NCBI RefSeq assembly: GCF_006715395.1
Contig: NZ_VFNC01000003.1
Location: 310,001-374,000, forward strand
Source: Streptomyces sp. SLBN-31
GTDB lineage: Bacteria; Actinomycetota; Actinomycetes; Streptomycetales; Streptomycetaceae
Length of the DNA stretch: 64,000 nucleotides
Direction: 5' to 3'
Positions 8,234 to 17,309 of the stretch are shown here, piece after piece (within the stretch, counting starts at the first letter, position 1; the number at the start of each line of letters is the position of its first letter). Both the position numbers and the translations under genes were made by a program. The notes beneath the pieces are model-generated. The model made no database searches, was not told where the DNA came from, and saw nothing but the letters and a program-made list of their open reading frames with translations.

Positions 8234-11200
8234 TCAGTCGAACCAGCGGTCCCGGGCCAGTTCCTCCGTGCGGGACGGGTCCTCCAGCAGGGCCGCCACC
8301 TCGAAGCGGCGCGGCCACTGGCCGGCCGCCCAGGCGAGGCCCGCGGCGACGCCCTCCAGGGTGGCCGCGTGCAGGACGCCGTCGCCGGTCAGACGCCAGT
8401 CCAACGCCACGCCGTCCACGACGAGTTCGTCGTGTTCGACGTACGTCGACGGGGTACGGGGGCCCAGCAGCACCCGCACCGACTCCGGCACGTCGTGCTC
8501 GGCGCCCTCGGAGTCCACCCCTCCCGTCACCGACTCGCTCAGCCGCCGCACCTGGAACAGCTCCGCCAGCTCGGCCGCCCGCGCGGGGCGTACCGGCAGC
8601 AGCGGGACGCCCTCGGTGAAGGGCAGCAGGTCGGGCGAGTCGCAGACCACCGCGTCGGCCGCGTCCACGACCTCCACCCGCCCGTCGACGACGGCCCGCA
8701 ACTCGTCGGGCAGGGTGACCTGCTCGGGGTCCAGGTCCGCCAACGCGCCGTAGAGAGCGTGCAGTTGGGCGCCGGTGACCTGCCGGTCGGGGTCGGCGAG
8801 ACGGTCGAGCAGTTCGGCGGCACCGCCCGGCTCGTCGAGCAGCGCGGCGACCGACGTCCGCACGCCCAGCGCCCGCAGCACCTGCTCGTCGTCGAAGCCG
8901 GTCGCGTCGGCCTCGTCGTACAGGCCGCGCAGCAGCGGGTCGCCGCCGGAGGCCAGCAGGCCGGCGGGACGGCGGCCGTCGAGGACCGGGTGCCCGCGCA
9001 GCCACCATGCCGTGTACGGCCGTACGACCTCGTGCGTGCCGTCGTGCAGCAGGATCCGCACGGGCTGGGTGAGCGCGTCCCGCAACGGCGGCCGGGCCAG
9101 CAACGACAGCGCTTGCGGCCACTTGTCGTCGTCCACCAGGTCCAGGTCGCGTACGGCGACCAGCTCGGTGGCGACCGGCGGTACCGGCGCGTCGGGGAAG
9201 CGGTCGAGGACGTCCTCGCTCCACACGTCCACGGCGTCGAGCAGACCGGCGTCGTCGGGCTCGGCGAAGTCGCCGTCGCGCGGCTCCAGTTCGTCCGGGT
9301 CGAGGACGACGTCCGTGGCCCGCACCAGCGCGAAGTTCGCGAGCACACCGCAGGCCGCCAGCGGCTGCTCACCCCACCGCTCCGCCAACTCGGCGTCCAC
9401 ACACGCCAGTTCGCCCTCGCGCATGATCTGGTGGAAGGGGCTGCCGGGCAGGACGAGCTCGCCCGCGGGCGCGAGCTCCCCGTCCTCGTCGTGGAGGGCC
9501 AGCGCGCCCAGCCAGGGCTCGTCGCCCGGCTCAAGACCGGCGTCCCGCACGAGGGCGAGGACGGTGTCGGCCAGTTCCTCCGCGTCCGGCGCGTCCTGCT
9601 CCCAGTCGATGCCGCCCTCGTCGTCCAGGGAGGCGGCGACCGCGGCACGGACCTGCGGAGTGGTCAGGACGGCGCGCGCCGTCGCGGGGAGGGCGCCCAG
9701 CTTCTCCAGGAGGGGATGGGCGGCGTCCGGGTGGGCGACCTTCAGGCCGAGGCGGGCGAGGACCTCCGGGTCGATGCGGGCCGCGTCCGGCGAGGGCAGC
9801 AGGACCTGCCGGGGGCCGATGGTGGTCCGGCCGTCGGCCAGCGGTACGGGAAGCCCGGAGAGCCGGTCCGGGTCGACGCCGGCGAGGCTGTCGTAGAGCC
9901 GCCGCCACCAGCCGGGCTCCTTCTCCAGCCCGGCCAGCCGGTCCACGGCGTCCGTCAACGGCACCCGGGCGACGCCCAGCGTCCGCAGCTCCACGCGCCG
10001 TTCGAGCCCGGCGGGCAGCAGGGTCGGCAGCACCTCGGCGAGCACCCGGACGGTGTCGGCACCGGCGCCCTCGACGACCTCGGCGTCGCGCGGGCGCAGG
10101 GACTCGGGCAGGTCCGTTTCCTGTTGCCCGGCGGATTCGACGGCACGGGCCCCGAAGGAGTCGGACGGGCGGGAGCCGGCTTCCAGGGCGGGCGCACCGA
10201 AATCGGAGCCGCCGCCCCGAGCCGGCCCGCCGAGGCCGGAGTCCACGGCGCCGGCCCGGGTGGGCTCGGCCGCCGGCGGCAGGAACTCCGTGCGCGGCAG
10301 CCGCTCCAGGATCGCCGCGCGCAGGGCGCCGTCCAGCTCTCCCTTGCCCAGCGGGCCGGGGACGAGCCCGATGATGCCCTCCCCCACCGGCCGCCATTCG
10401 GCGAGCAGTTCGGCGTACGCGTCGGCCGCGCGCTGCACGAGGAAGTCGGTGAGCGGGCCGGAGGCGGCGTGGCGGCGGGTGGTGTCCAGCGGGAAGGACG
10501 CGATGAGCAGCGCGGGCACGCCCAGCGGCTCGTCGCTCGGCGTGGGGGCGTGCAGAACGGGGCTGGTGCGCGGGTGGACCGGGCTGCCGTCGGCGTCGGC
10601 GGGCACGGCCCAGGTCACGGACCAGTGGGGGCGCAGGCGTTCCTCCACCGGGCGGTCGGCGAGGAGGTCCGGGGTGAGGGGGCCGTGCGCGGACGAGGTC
10701 CGCCAGCGGGTGGTGCCGTCCCGGGAGTCCTCCACGACCGTGAAGGGGCCGTCGGCGGTGCGGCCGAGGGTGCGGACGGTGTCCGTCTCCACCACGACCT
10801 CCGCAAGGCCGGGGAGGGCGAGCAGGAGGGCGTCGTCGACGGCGTTCAGCAGCCGCTCGGCGAGGTCGGTGGCGGCGGCGTCGCGCAGCGGGAGGATCAC
10901 GGCGGTGTCGTACGGGGCCGGGGCGGTGCCCTCGGCGGCGAACGGCAACCGCAGCAGCGGCACGTGCCCGTCCCGGCGGCGGATCTCGTCGCCGAGCCCG
11001 GGGCTGTGCCGGGCGGTGTCGGCGGCCAGCTCGCGGGCCTCGGCGAGGGACCAGCGCACGCCTCCGTGCCGGCCGACCATGGCGGGCTCGTCGGTGACGG
11101 CGAGGACGGCCGCGAAGCCGACGCCGAACCGGCCGATGGCGCCCTCGACGGTGTCCCGCTTGGCCGAGGCGCGCAGGGTGGCCAGCGACTCGACGCCGGC

Positions 11201-11485
11201 CGCGTCCAGCGGGGCGCCGGTGTTGGCGGCGACGAGGACGCCCTCACGGAGGGTGAGACGGAGCCGGCCGGGCACTCCCGCCCTGGCCGCGGCGTCGGCC
11301 GCGTTCTGGGCGAGCTCGACGACGAGCCGGTCCCGGTAGCCGCCGAGGACCAGGTCCTCCTCGGCGTTGGCGTCCTCACGGAAGCGGGCGGGGCTGGTCG
11401 CCCAGGCATCGAGGACGCCGCGCCTGAGACGGGCGGTCCCGAAGGGGTCCGCGCCCTCGGCGGCGGGCCGCACGAACTTGCTCAC
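8234..11485 (-). CDS. Large sacsin/Hsp90-type GHKL ATPase-domain protein
   Basis: A 1083-residue protein whose N-terminal 200 residues form a GHKL nucleotide-binding fold. The helix LVVELAQNAADAAARAG carries the catalytic E and Mg-binding N, a degenerate G1 loop reads ANTGAPLD, and the lid motif is GAIGRFGVGFAAVL. The remaining ~850 residues match no domain I recognise. They include a low-complexity insert near residue 410 and many Leu/Asp/Glu-rich helices. Such sacsin-like proteins are proposed chaperones; the client is unknown. The start is GTG at 11483-11485, 7 nt after a GAGGAG site; another GTG two codons upstream sits too close to that site. It is monocistronic. Confidence 0.75.
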   Translation of the reverse strand: MSKFVRPAAEGADPFGTARLRRGVLDAWATSPARFREDANAEEDLVLGGYRDRLVVELAQNAADAAARAGVPGRLRLTLREGVLVAANTGAPLDAAGVESLATLRASAKRDTVEGAIGRFGVGFAAVLAVTDEPAMVGRHGGVRWSLAEARELAADTARHSPGLGDEIRRRDGHVPLLRLPFAAEGTAPAPYDTAVILPLRDAAATDLAERLLNAVDDALLLALPGLAEVVVETDTVRTLGRTADGPFTVVEDSRDGTTRWRTSSAHGPLTPDLLADRPVEERLRPHWSVTWAVPADADGSPVHPRTSPVLHAPTPSDEPLGVPALLIASFPLDTTRRHAASGPLTDFLVQRAADAYAELLAEWRPVGEGIIGLVPGPLGKGELDGALRAAILERLPRTEFLPPAAEPTRAGAVDSGLGGPARGGGSDFGAPALEAGSRPSDSFGARAVESAGQQETDLPESLRPRDAEVVEGAGADTVRVLAEVLPTLLPAGLERRVELRTLGVARVPLTDAVDRLAGLEKEPGWWRRLYDSLAGVDPDRLSGLPVPLADGRTTIGPRQVLLPSPDAARIDPEVLARLGLKVAHPDAAHPLLEKLGALPATARAVLTTPQVRAAVAASLDDEGGIDWEQDAPDAEELADTVLALVRDAGLEPGDEPWLGALALHDEDGELAPAGELVLPGSPFHQIMREGELACVDAELAERWGEQPLAACGVLANFALVRATDVVLDPDELEPRDGDFAEPDDAGLLDAVDVWSEDVLDRFPDAPVPPVATELVAVRDLDLVDDDKWPQALSLLARPPLRDALTQPVRILLHDGTHEVVRPYTAWWLRGHPVLDGRRPAGLLASGGDPLLRGLYDEADATGFDDEQVLRALGVRTSVAALLDEPGGAAELLDRLADPDRQVTGAQLHALYGALADLDPEQVTLPDELRAVVDGRVEVVDAADAVVCDSPDLLPFTEGVPLLPVRPARAAELAELFQVRRLSESVTGGVDSEGAEHDVPESVRVLLGPRTPSTYVEHDELVVDGVALDWRLTGDGVLHAATLEGVAAGLAWAAGQWPRRFEVAALLEDPSRTEELARDRWFD

Positions 11486-11966
11486 GTTCACTCTCCTCGT
11501 CGACGTGAGCACGAAGGTACCGCCGTGGGGCACGGCACACGTCCACGGGCCGGTCGGGGCGACAGCCCGACCGTCCACCGGCCGCGGCCTCTGCCGAGGC
11601 AACGGGCCGCCCACCCAGAGCCTGCGGCGCCGATCCGACCGGCCGCCGAGCAGTCTGACTGCCCCGGCCCGCACAGCGCCGGCTCGACCGGCCGCCGAGT
11701 GATCTACCCGGCCCACACAGCGCCGACTCCACGAGCCGACCGCCTGCCCCGATCCCCAACGGCACCAGCTCAACCGACCAGCCGCCGAAGGCCCGCCCCG
11801 ACCCGCACCCGCCGGCTCGACCAGACGCCGACCGCCTGCCCCAACCCCGAACGGCACCAGCTCAACCGACCGGCCGCCGAAGGCCCGCCCCGACCCGCAC
11901 CCGCCGGCTCGACCGATCGCCGAGCGGGTTGGCCCGGCCTGAACCGCAGTGGGTCGAGGCGGTCGG
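11486..11966. other. 481-bp non-coding gap with degenerate repeats
   Basis: The gap between the sacsin-like gene and DUF3027, both on the minus strand. The left half holds the promoter side of the sacsin-like gene. The right half is C-rich on the plus strand and built of repeated modules sharing CGCCGGCTCGACC and GCCGCCGA, with a perfect-period pair at 11738-11921. Open frames exist on both strands but show no RBS, known domain or consistent codon bias. Confidence 0.6.
11738..11921. repeat. Two tandem copies of a 92-bp repeat
   Basis: Copy 1 spans 11738-11829 and copy 2 spans 11830-11921. Both begin GACCGCCTGCCCC and share the core ACGGCACCAGCTCAACCGAC and then GCCGCCGAAGGCCCGCC with only a few substitutions. 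Fainter copies of the CCGGCTCGACC module occur from about 11670. The copies lie downstream of the DUF3027 stop, a position where a terminator or transcript end would be expected. Confidence 0.85.
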
Positions 11967-12893
11967 CTAGGAGTGGCCCAGTTCCGCCGTGTCCTCGTCC
12001 GGGAGGACCGAGACCGAGCCGGAGTCGGCGGACGGGCGGAGGGGGAAGGGGTCGACCCTGGTCTCGTCGATCACCGGTGGCGGCGGGACCGGCGGCTTGG
12101 GCATGACCGCCGCCTCCGAGTGGCCGCCGCAGCCGTAGGCGAGGGAGACCACACGGCCGTCGGCCGGGGAGAACTCGTTCGCGCAGACGCCGAAGGCCTG
12201 GCCGAGCGAGCCGCCGATGGGCTGGAGGAAACCGCAGCTGACGCAGGCCGCGGGGGCCGCCTGGGCCATCGGCGTCTTCGCGCCGTAGGCCTCCTCCCAG
12301 CGGTCCGCGGCGATGTGCAGGCCGTAGCGCGACAGGACCCGGGCCCGGCGCATGCCCAGTTCCTCCGCCACCGACGCGATCGTGCCGCGGGACGGGACGA
12401 CGTGCAGGTTCGCCGGGGCGTCCCCGGTGACCTCCGCGTCCTCCGCCTCCACCAGTTCCGCCATCTCCTCGGAGACCGGGGAGGCCGGCGGCGGCTCGTC
12501 CTCGCCGGAGTAGCCGGGCTCCAGGCGCAGGTCCTCGGCGTCGGTGGGCAGCAGGTCGCCGGGCCCCATGTCGCCGGGGCGCAGCCGCTCGCTCCACGGC
12601 ACCCACTCGGGGGCGAGCAGCGCGTCGGGGCCGGGGAGGAGGACAACCTCGTCAAGGGTCACGATCTTCGCGCGGGACGCGCGCGCGACCGTCACCGCCC
12701 AGCGCCAGCCGCGGTACCCGAGCTCCTTGCACTCGAAGAAGTGCGTGACGACACGGTCGCCCTCGGAGACGAGTCCGGCGTGCTCACCCACCACGCCGGG
12801 CGCGGCGGCCTCCTCGGCTGCGGCGCGGGCGAGGTCGACGGCCTCGGCACACAGGCGGTCGGGGGTGCGGCTTCGCGTTGTCGCTGCGCTCAC
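11967..12893 (-). CDS. DUF3027 family protein
   Basis: A 308-residue protein matching the actinobacterial DUF3027 layout. A basic, helical N-terminus (LCAEAVDLARAAAEEAA) precedes a folded core containing ELGYRGWRWAVTVAR and a WVPWSERLRPGD segment. A cysteine-rich part follows (CVSCGFLQP, FGVCANEFS, then AYGCGGHSEA), which could bind a metal. The acidic linker and Pro-rich tail are poorly conserved in type. There is no catalytic signature and the function is unknown. It is divergent from the MFS gene with a 334-bp shared upstream region. Confidence 0.75.
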   Translation of the reverse strand: MSAATTRSRTPDRLCAEAVDLARAAAEEAAAPGVVGEHAGLVSEGDRVVTHFFECKELGYRGWRWAVTVARASRAKIVTLDEVVLLPGPDALLAPEWVPWSERLRPGDMGPGDLLPTDAEDLRLEPGYSGEDEPPPASPVSEEMAELVEAEDAEVTGDAPANLHVVPSRGTIASVAEELGMRRARVLSRYGLHIAADRWEEAYGAKTPMAQAAPAACVSCGFLQPIGGSLGQAFGVCANEFSPADGRVVSLAYGCGGHSEAAVMPKPPVPPPPVIDETRVDPFPLRPSADSGSVSVLPDEDTAELGHS

Positions 12894-13227
12894 AGGTATC
12901 GCTTCTCTCCTACGCCGTCACTCGGGTGCGCCGGCCTGAAGGCGGCGGGAGCGGACGGAGCGGACCGAAGGACCGCGTCGACGTCCACACCCGATCGCGC
13001 TCGGGCGCACCTCATGCATCCATTCTGCGGGATGTCCGTGAGGCGCGCGGCCGAGAACGTTCGCCACGACGCGCTACGCACGCTACCTTCTCGCGACCTC
13101 CTGGCCTACACCGACGGGACGTTTGGCCCCGTCCACTCGTCCCGCGATGGTCCCGCGACGCGGCAAGTACACGTCCATACGCGCGGTAACCGCACTACAC
13201 ACGGCCTTCTCGGGGCACTATGACGGA
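12894..13227. other. Divergent intergenic region, DUF3027 / MFS
   Basis: The 334-bp region between two outward-facing genes, so it should hold both promoters. I see no clear palindrome, hairpin or recognisable operator. Part of the right end (from 13123) is in frame with the MFS gene and would be coding if that gene starts further upstream. Confidence 0.5.
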
Positions 13228-14652
13228 GTGGCAGCCGCAAGGACGCCCCAAGGAACCACCGGGGTCGGTGGGATCAAGGGCAGCAGTCGTGGTGGCGGTT
13301 CGGGCCGGTTCGGCGGGTCCGTCCGCGCCGTCGGGCGTGCCCTGCACTTCCCGGTGACCGGAACCGCCCGGGGAATCAGAAAGGCCACGCACGCGCACGG
13401 GGCGGGCGAGTCGGGGCTCGGCAAGCTGATCGAACTGCACGCCGTGAACGGCGCGGGCGATCTGATGATCACCATCGCGCTGGCCTCGACCGTCTTCTTC
13501 TCCGTGCCGACGGACGAGGCACGCGGGCGCGTCGCGCTCTACCTCGCCATCACGATGGCGCCGTTCACCGTCCTCGCCCCCGTCGTCGGCCCGCTCCTGG
13601 ACCGGCTCCCGCACGGCCGCCGCGCCGCGATGGCCGGTTCCATGCTCGCCCGCGCCCTGCTCGCGCTGATCATCGCCAGCGCCGTCTCCACGGGCAGCCT
13701 GCAGTTGTATCCGGCGGCGCTGGGCGTGCTGGTCGCGTCGAAGGCGTACGGCGTGGTGAGAAGTGCCGTCGTGCCCCGGCTGCTTCCGCCCCGCTTTTCG
13801 CTGGTGAAGGCCAACTCCCGCGTCACCCTCGGCGGTCTGCTCGCCACCGGCGTGGCCGCCCCCGTCGGCGCCGGGCTGCACGCCATCGGACCGCGCTGGC
13901 CGCTCTACGGCGCCTTCGTGATCTACATCTGGGGCATGTTCCTGTCCTTCACCCTGGCCCCGAAGGTCGACTCGGCCAAGGGCGAGGACATCGCGCTGCT
14001 GGCCGCGGACGAGGCCCACCTGCACGGCCCGCACCGGCAGCCCGTCAAGCGGCCGGGGCTGCGCACGGTCGGCATCGCGGTCACCCACGCGCTCGGCGCC
14101 AACGCCGCCCTGCGCTGGCTCTCCGGGTTCCTGACCTTCTTCCTCGCCTTCCTGCTGCGCGAGCACCCGCTGACCGGCTCCAGCGCGGCCGTGTCGCTGG
14201 GCGTGGTCGCGGTCGCGGCCGGTGCGGGCAACGCGCTCGGCACGGCGGTCGGGGCGTGGCTGCGGCAGCGGGCGCCGGAGATCATCATCGTCACCGTCCT
14301 GGCCGTGGTGCTGGGCGCGGCGATCGTCGCGGCGATCTTCTTCGGCGCGTTCCTCGTGGCGTGTCTCACAGCGACGACCGGCTTCTGCCTGGCGCTGGCC
14401 AAGCTGTCCCTGGACGCGCTGATCCAGCGGGACGTGCCGGAGCTCGTGCGCACCTCGGCGTTCGCGCGCTCGGAGACCATGCTGCAGATGGCCTGGGTAC
14501 TGGGCGGCGCGGTCGGCATCGTGATGCCGCTCAACGGCACGGCGGGCCTGTGCCTGGCCGCCGCGGTCCTCGCCGCGGGCTGGGTGACGACGGTGCGCGG
14601 GCTGCTGAGCTCGGCCGGGCACGGGGGCGGGACGACGCCCCGCGTGGCGTAA
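13228..14652 (+). CDS. MFS transporter-like membrane protein
   Basis: About 474 residues. A Gly/Ser-rich cytoplasmic N-terminus of some 60 residues is followed by about 12 hydrophobic segments. The MFS-like loop between segments 2 and 3 reads GPLLDRLPHGRRAAMAG, close to the family pattern GxLaDRxGrR. A central cytoplasmic loop (residues ~255-285) separates two halves. It is probably an exporter, substrate unknown. GTG at 13228 is assumed; the frame is open to ATG codons at 13147 and 13123 and no upstream start has a strong RBS, so the true start is uncertain. It is followed 61 nt later by a lipoprotein gene. Confidence 0.75.
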   Translation: MAAARTPQGTTGVGGIKGSSRGGGSGRFGGSVRAVGRALHFPVTGTARGIRKATHAHGAGESGLGKLIELHAVNGAGDLMITIALASTVFFSVPTDEARGRVALYLAITMAPFTVLAPVVGPLLDRLPHGRRAAMAGSMLARALLALIIASAVSTGSLQLYPAALGVLVASKAYGVVRSAVVPRLLPPRFSLVKANSRVTLGGLLATGVAAPVGAGLHAIGPRWPLYGAFVIYIWGMFLSFTLAPKVDSAKGEDIALLAADEAHLHGPHRQPVKRPGLRTVGIAVTHALGANAALRWLSGFLTFFLAFLLREHPLTGSSAAVSLGVVAVAAGAGNALGTAVGAWLRQRAPEIIIVTVLAVVLGAAIVAAIFFGAFLVACLTATTGFCLALAKLSLDALIQRDVPELVRTSAFARSETMLQMAWVLGGAVGIVMPLNGTAGLCLAAAVLAAGWVTTVRGLLSSAGHGGGTTPRVA

Positions 14653-14713
14653 CACACAGGCAGGTCGCACCCCAGGTAAGGAGAGCGTCAGGCGCTCCCT
14701 ATAGCCTTCCGCC

Positions 14714-15202
14714 ATGACCTTCATGCAATCCGCTGTGCGACGCCGCCGCGCCGTCGCCGTCGCCGGCGCCGTTTCCGCCGGACTGCTCGTCCTGTCGGCC
14801 TGTGACAAGCCGACGCCGCTGTCGACGGTCACGGTCGGCCGTTCCTCGGTGAGCTCGGAGGCCACGTGCGGTGGTGAGAGCAAGAACCTCAACACCACGG
14901 ACCTGGCGAAGTGCCTGAAGGACTCCGACCTCAAGTCCATCAAGGTCGACCCCGACGAGACGGTCCGCTTCGGCGTCGACCCGAAGATCGCCGACAAGCG
15001 GTGGACGATCCTGATGAACGGTCAGCCGCTCACCGAGGACAGCGACAAGACCTACCGCACCATCCCGGGCAGCGTCTTCTTCAACCAGCAGTACGGCGCC
15101 ACGGGCAACTCGACGCTCGTGTCCATCAAGGCCGGCGACGGCAAGAAGAACGGCACCGGCGTGACGGGCCTGTGGTCGTTCAAGCTGAAGAAGGACGACT
15201 GA
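14714..15202 (+). CDS. Lipoprotein, probably DUF2771 family
   Basis: A 162-residue protein with a lipoprotein signal: basic n-region RRRRAVAVAG, a hydrophobic stretch, then lipobox LSAC with the lipidated cysteine at residue 30. The mature part has two further cysteines (TCGG and AKCLKD) likely to form a disulphide, and ends GLWSFKLKKDD. It appears to match the streptomycete family annotated DUF2771, function unknown. Its stop overlaps the mqnB start (CTGA), so it is translationally coupled to the menaquinone genes, although no role in that pathway is established. Confidence 0.72.
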   Translation: MTFMQSAVRRRRAVAVAGAVSAGLLVLSACDKPTPLSTVTVGRSSVSSEATCGGESKNLNTTDLAKCLKDSDLKSIKVDPDETVRFGVDPKIADKRWTILMNGQPLTEDSDKTYRTIPGSVFFNQQYGATGNSTLVSIKAGDGKKNGTGVTGLWSFKLKKDD

Positions 15203-15873
15203 TCACGTCCTCGGTACGTGTCCTGGTCGCCACCGCCGTCCCGATCGAACGGGACGCGGTGGCCAGGGCGTTCACCGGTACCGCGGTGACCGTGATCGCC
15301 GCCGGGGTGGGACCCGCCCTCGCGGCCGCCTCCACCGCCACCGCGCTCACCACCGCCGCCCTCGAAGGCGCCCCCTACGGCCTGGTCGTCTCGGCCGGTA
15401 TCGCCGGCGGCTTCCCGCCCGAGGCGCCCGTCGGCTCGCTCGTCGTCGCCGACGAGATCACCGTGGCCGACCTCGGGGCCGAGACGGCCGACGGGTTCGT
15501 GCCGGTGACGGAACTCGGCTTCGGAACCGTCACCCACCGTCCGCCGGAAACACTCGTACGAGACATCGTGAGCGCGACCGGCGCACGCCCCGGCGCGGTG
15601 CTCACCGTCTCCACGGTCACCGGCACCGCCGGGCGCGCCGCCGAGCTGCGCGCCCGCCACCCCCGTGCCCTCGCCGAGGCCATGGAGGGCTTCGGGGTGG
15701 CCGAGGCGGCCGCCGCCCACCATGTGCCCGTGCTGGAGATCCGGGCGGTCTCCAACCCCGTCGGTCCGCGCGACCGCGCCGCGTGGCGCATCGGCGACGC
15801 CCTTGCCGCCCTGACGACGGCCTTCGGGAAGCTCGTGCCCGTCCTGGAGAGTTGGAACCCGTATGACCAGTGA
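15199..15873 (+). CDS. mqnB: Futalosine hydrolase
   Basis: About 224 residues with the nucleoside-phosphorylase fold of MqnB: VRLVATAV-type first strand, VIAAGVGPALAAAS, then LVVSAGIAGGFPPEAPVGSLVVAD and the late acidic motif EAMEGFGVAEAA. MqnB cleaves futalosine to dehypoxanthine futalosine in the futalosine route to menaquinone, in the cytoplasm. The only suitable start is CTG at 15199-15201, which overlaps the preceding TGA as CTGA and follows AAGAAGGA. No in-frame ATG, GTG or TTG occurs until well inside the conserved fold; upstream, GTG 15172 lacks a good RBS. It overlaps mqnD by 11 nt. Confidence 0.85.
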   Translation: MITSSVRVLVATAVPIERDAVARAFTGTAVTVIAAGVGPALAAASTATALTTAALEGAPYGLVVSAGIAGGFPPEAPVGSLVVADEITVADLGAETADGFVPVTELGFGTVTHRPPETLVRDIVSATGARPGAVLTVSTVTGTAGRAAELRARHPRALAEAMEGFGVAEAAAAHHVPVLEIRAVSNPVGPRDRAAWRIGDALAALTTAFGKLVPVLESWNPYDQ

Positions 15874-16714
15874 GCAGCCCCTGCGGATCGCGTACTCGCC
15901 CTGCCCGAACGACACCTTCGTCTTCGACGCCCTCGCCCACGGCCGGGTGGCCGGCGCCCCCGCCCTCGACGTGACCTTCGCCGACATCGACGTCACCAAC
16001 GGCATGGCCGAGCGCGGCGAGTTCGACGTGCTGAAGGTGTCGTACGCGGTTCTGCCGTACGTCCTCGACGAGTACGCCCTGCTGCCGTGCGGCGGCGCGC
16101 TGGGGCGGGGCTGCGGGCCGCTGGTCCTGACCCGGGAGCCCGGCGCCGACCTGACCGGACGCACGGTGGCGGTGCCGAGCGAGAAGTCGACGGCGTATCT
16201 GCTGTTCCGGCTGTGGGCGGCGGACACCCTGCCGGGCGGGGTCGGCGAGATCGTCGTCATGCCCTTCCACGAGATCATGCCCGCCGTGCGGGACGGGAAG
16301 GTCGACGCCGGTCTCGTCATCCACGAGGCGCGCTTCACGTACCAGAAATACGGGCTGCACAAGCTCGCGGACATGGGCGAGCACTGGGAGGACACCACCG
16401 GGCTGCCGATCCCGCTGGGCGCGATCATCGCGAAGCGGTCGCTGGGCGCGCGGACGCTGGAGTCGCTGGCCGAGTCCATTCGTACGTCCGTACGGGCTGC
16501 CTGGGACGCGCCCGAGGTGTCCCGGCCGTATGTCATGGAGCACGCGCAGGAGATGGATCCGGCCGTCGCCGACCAGCACATCGGGCTGTACGTCAACGAG
16601 TTCACGGCCGAGCTGGGCGACGACGGCTACGCGGCGGTACGGGGGCTGCTGACGCGGGCGGCGGCCGAGGGGCTGGTCCCGGCGCTGGGACCGGAGGCGT
16701 TGCAGTTTCCCTGA
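15863..16714 (+). CDS. mqnD: 1,4-dihydroxy-6-naphthoate synthase
   Basis: A 283-residue protein of the periplasmic-binding-like fold used by MqnA/MqnD enzymes. Typical motifs are YSPCPNDTFVFDALAHG at the N-terminus, the DVLKVSYAVLPYVLDEYALL core, and LGRGCGPLVL. MqnD converts cyclic dehypoxanthine futalosine to 1,4-dihydroxy-6-naphthoate. It begins inside mqnB (11-nt overlap), so expression is coupled. mqnA and mqnC are not in the window. Its length is normal. Confidence 0.92.
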   Translation: MTSEQPLRIAYSPCPNDTFVFDALAHGRVAGAPALDVTFADIDVTNGMAERGEFDVLKVSYAVLPYVLDEYALLPCGGALGRGCGPLVLTREPGADLTGRTVAVPSEKSTAYLLFRLWAADTLPGGVGEIVVMPFHEIMPAVRDGKVDAGLVIHEARFTYQKYGLHKLADMGEHWEDTTGLPIPLGAIIAKRSLGARTLESLAESIRTSVRAAWDAPEVSRPYVMEHAQEMDPAVADQHIGLYVNEFTAELGDDGYAAVRGLLTRAAAEGLVPALGPEALQFP

Positions 16715-16769
16715 CGGCGCCCACCGGGGTGCCACGGTCCGCCGTCACGCGGCCGTGGGCCCGTCGGGG

Positions 16770-17291
16770 CTAGTCGCGCCGTTCCCCGCGCCCCTTCAAA
16801 GCCTCCCGGTCACCGTCTCCCAAAGGAGTGCGCGGTGGCCAGTGGGCCAGGGAGAGCATGGCCAGGACCTTGCGGATGAGGAAGACCGCCAGAGGGACCT
16901 CCACGACCACCGCGAGGGCCGCCGAGAGCCATACGTCCGGGGTGCCCAGCGCCAGGGACACGTCGAACCAGGCGTCGCACAGCAGCAGGGCCGCGGTCGC
17001 GGTGGCCGCCACGGCGACCGCGCGGTGGCGGCGCCAGCCGAGTACCGCGGTGCACGCCATCGCGAGCACCAGCAGGGCGTCGAAGCCGACCCAGGCAGTG
17101 CGCCACTGGCGGACGGTGTAGCCGCTGGGCAGCGTGAACCACAGCAGGATCGTCCACGGGACCAGGCCGACGGCGGACACCGTGAGCAGCTCCAGCGTCT
17201 GGCGGCGCTGCTTGCGGATGCGCTCCAGCAACTCGGCGGACGGGGCCGCGGTGGTGGCCCCGGCGCCGGAGTCGGTCCGTATCTCGCCCAT
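16770..17291 (-). CDS. Four-helix membrane protein, unknown function
   Basis: A 173-residue protein with a charged N-terminal helix (LLERIRKQRRQTLELL) and four predicted membrane segments around residues 38-56, 68-86, 93-113 and 120-143. The second half contains CDAWFDVSLALG followed by a VVVEVPLAVFLIRKV helix. It resembles unnamed actinobacterial membrane proteins of about this size. It is downstream of and co-oriented with the cold-shock gene, 18 nt away, so they may share a transcript. Confidence 0.65.
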   Translation of the reverse strand: MGEIRTDSGAGATTAAPSAELLERIRKQRRQTLELLTVSAVGLVPWTILLWFTLPSGYTVRQWRTAWVGFDALLVLAMACTAVLGWRRHRAVAVAATATAALLLCDAWFDVSLALGTPDVWLSAALAVVVEVPLAVFLIRKVLAMLSLAHWPPRTPLGDGDREALKGRGERRD

Positions 17292-17309
17292 GCCGGCCGG
17301 TCCGCGGTG

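Noticed and set aside
8204..12106. A 1300-codon open frame on the plus strand opposite the sacsin-like gene and the repeat region
   Set aside because: Antisense to a protein with a recognisable GHKL domain; its composition is random-like and it crosses two gene ends.
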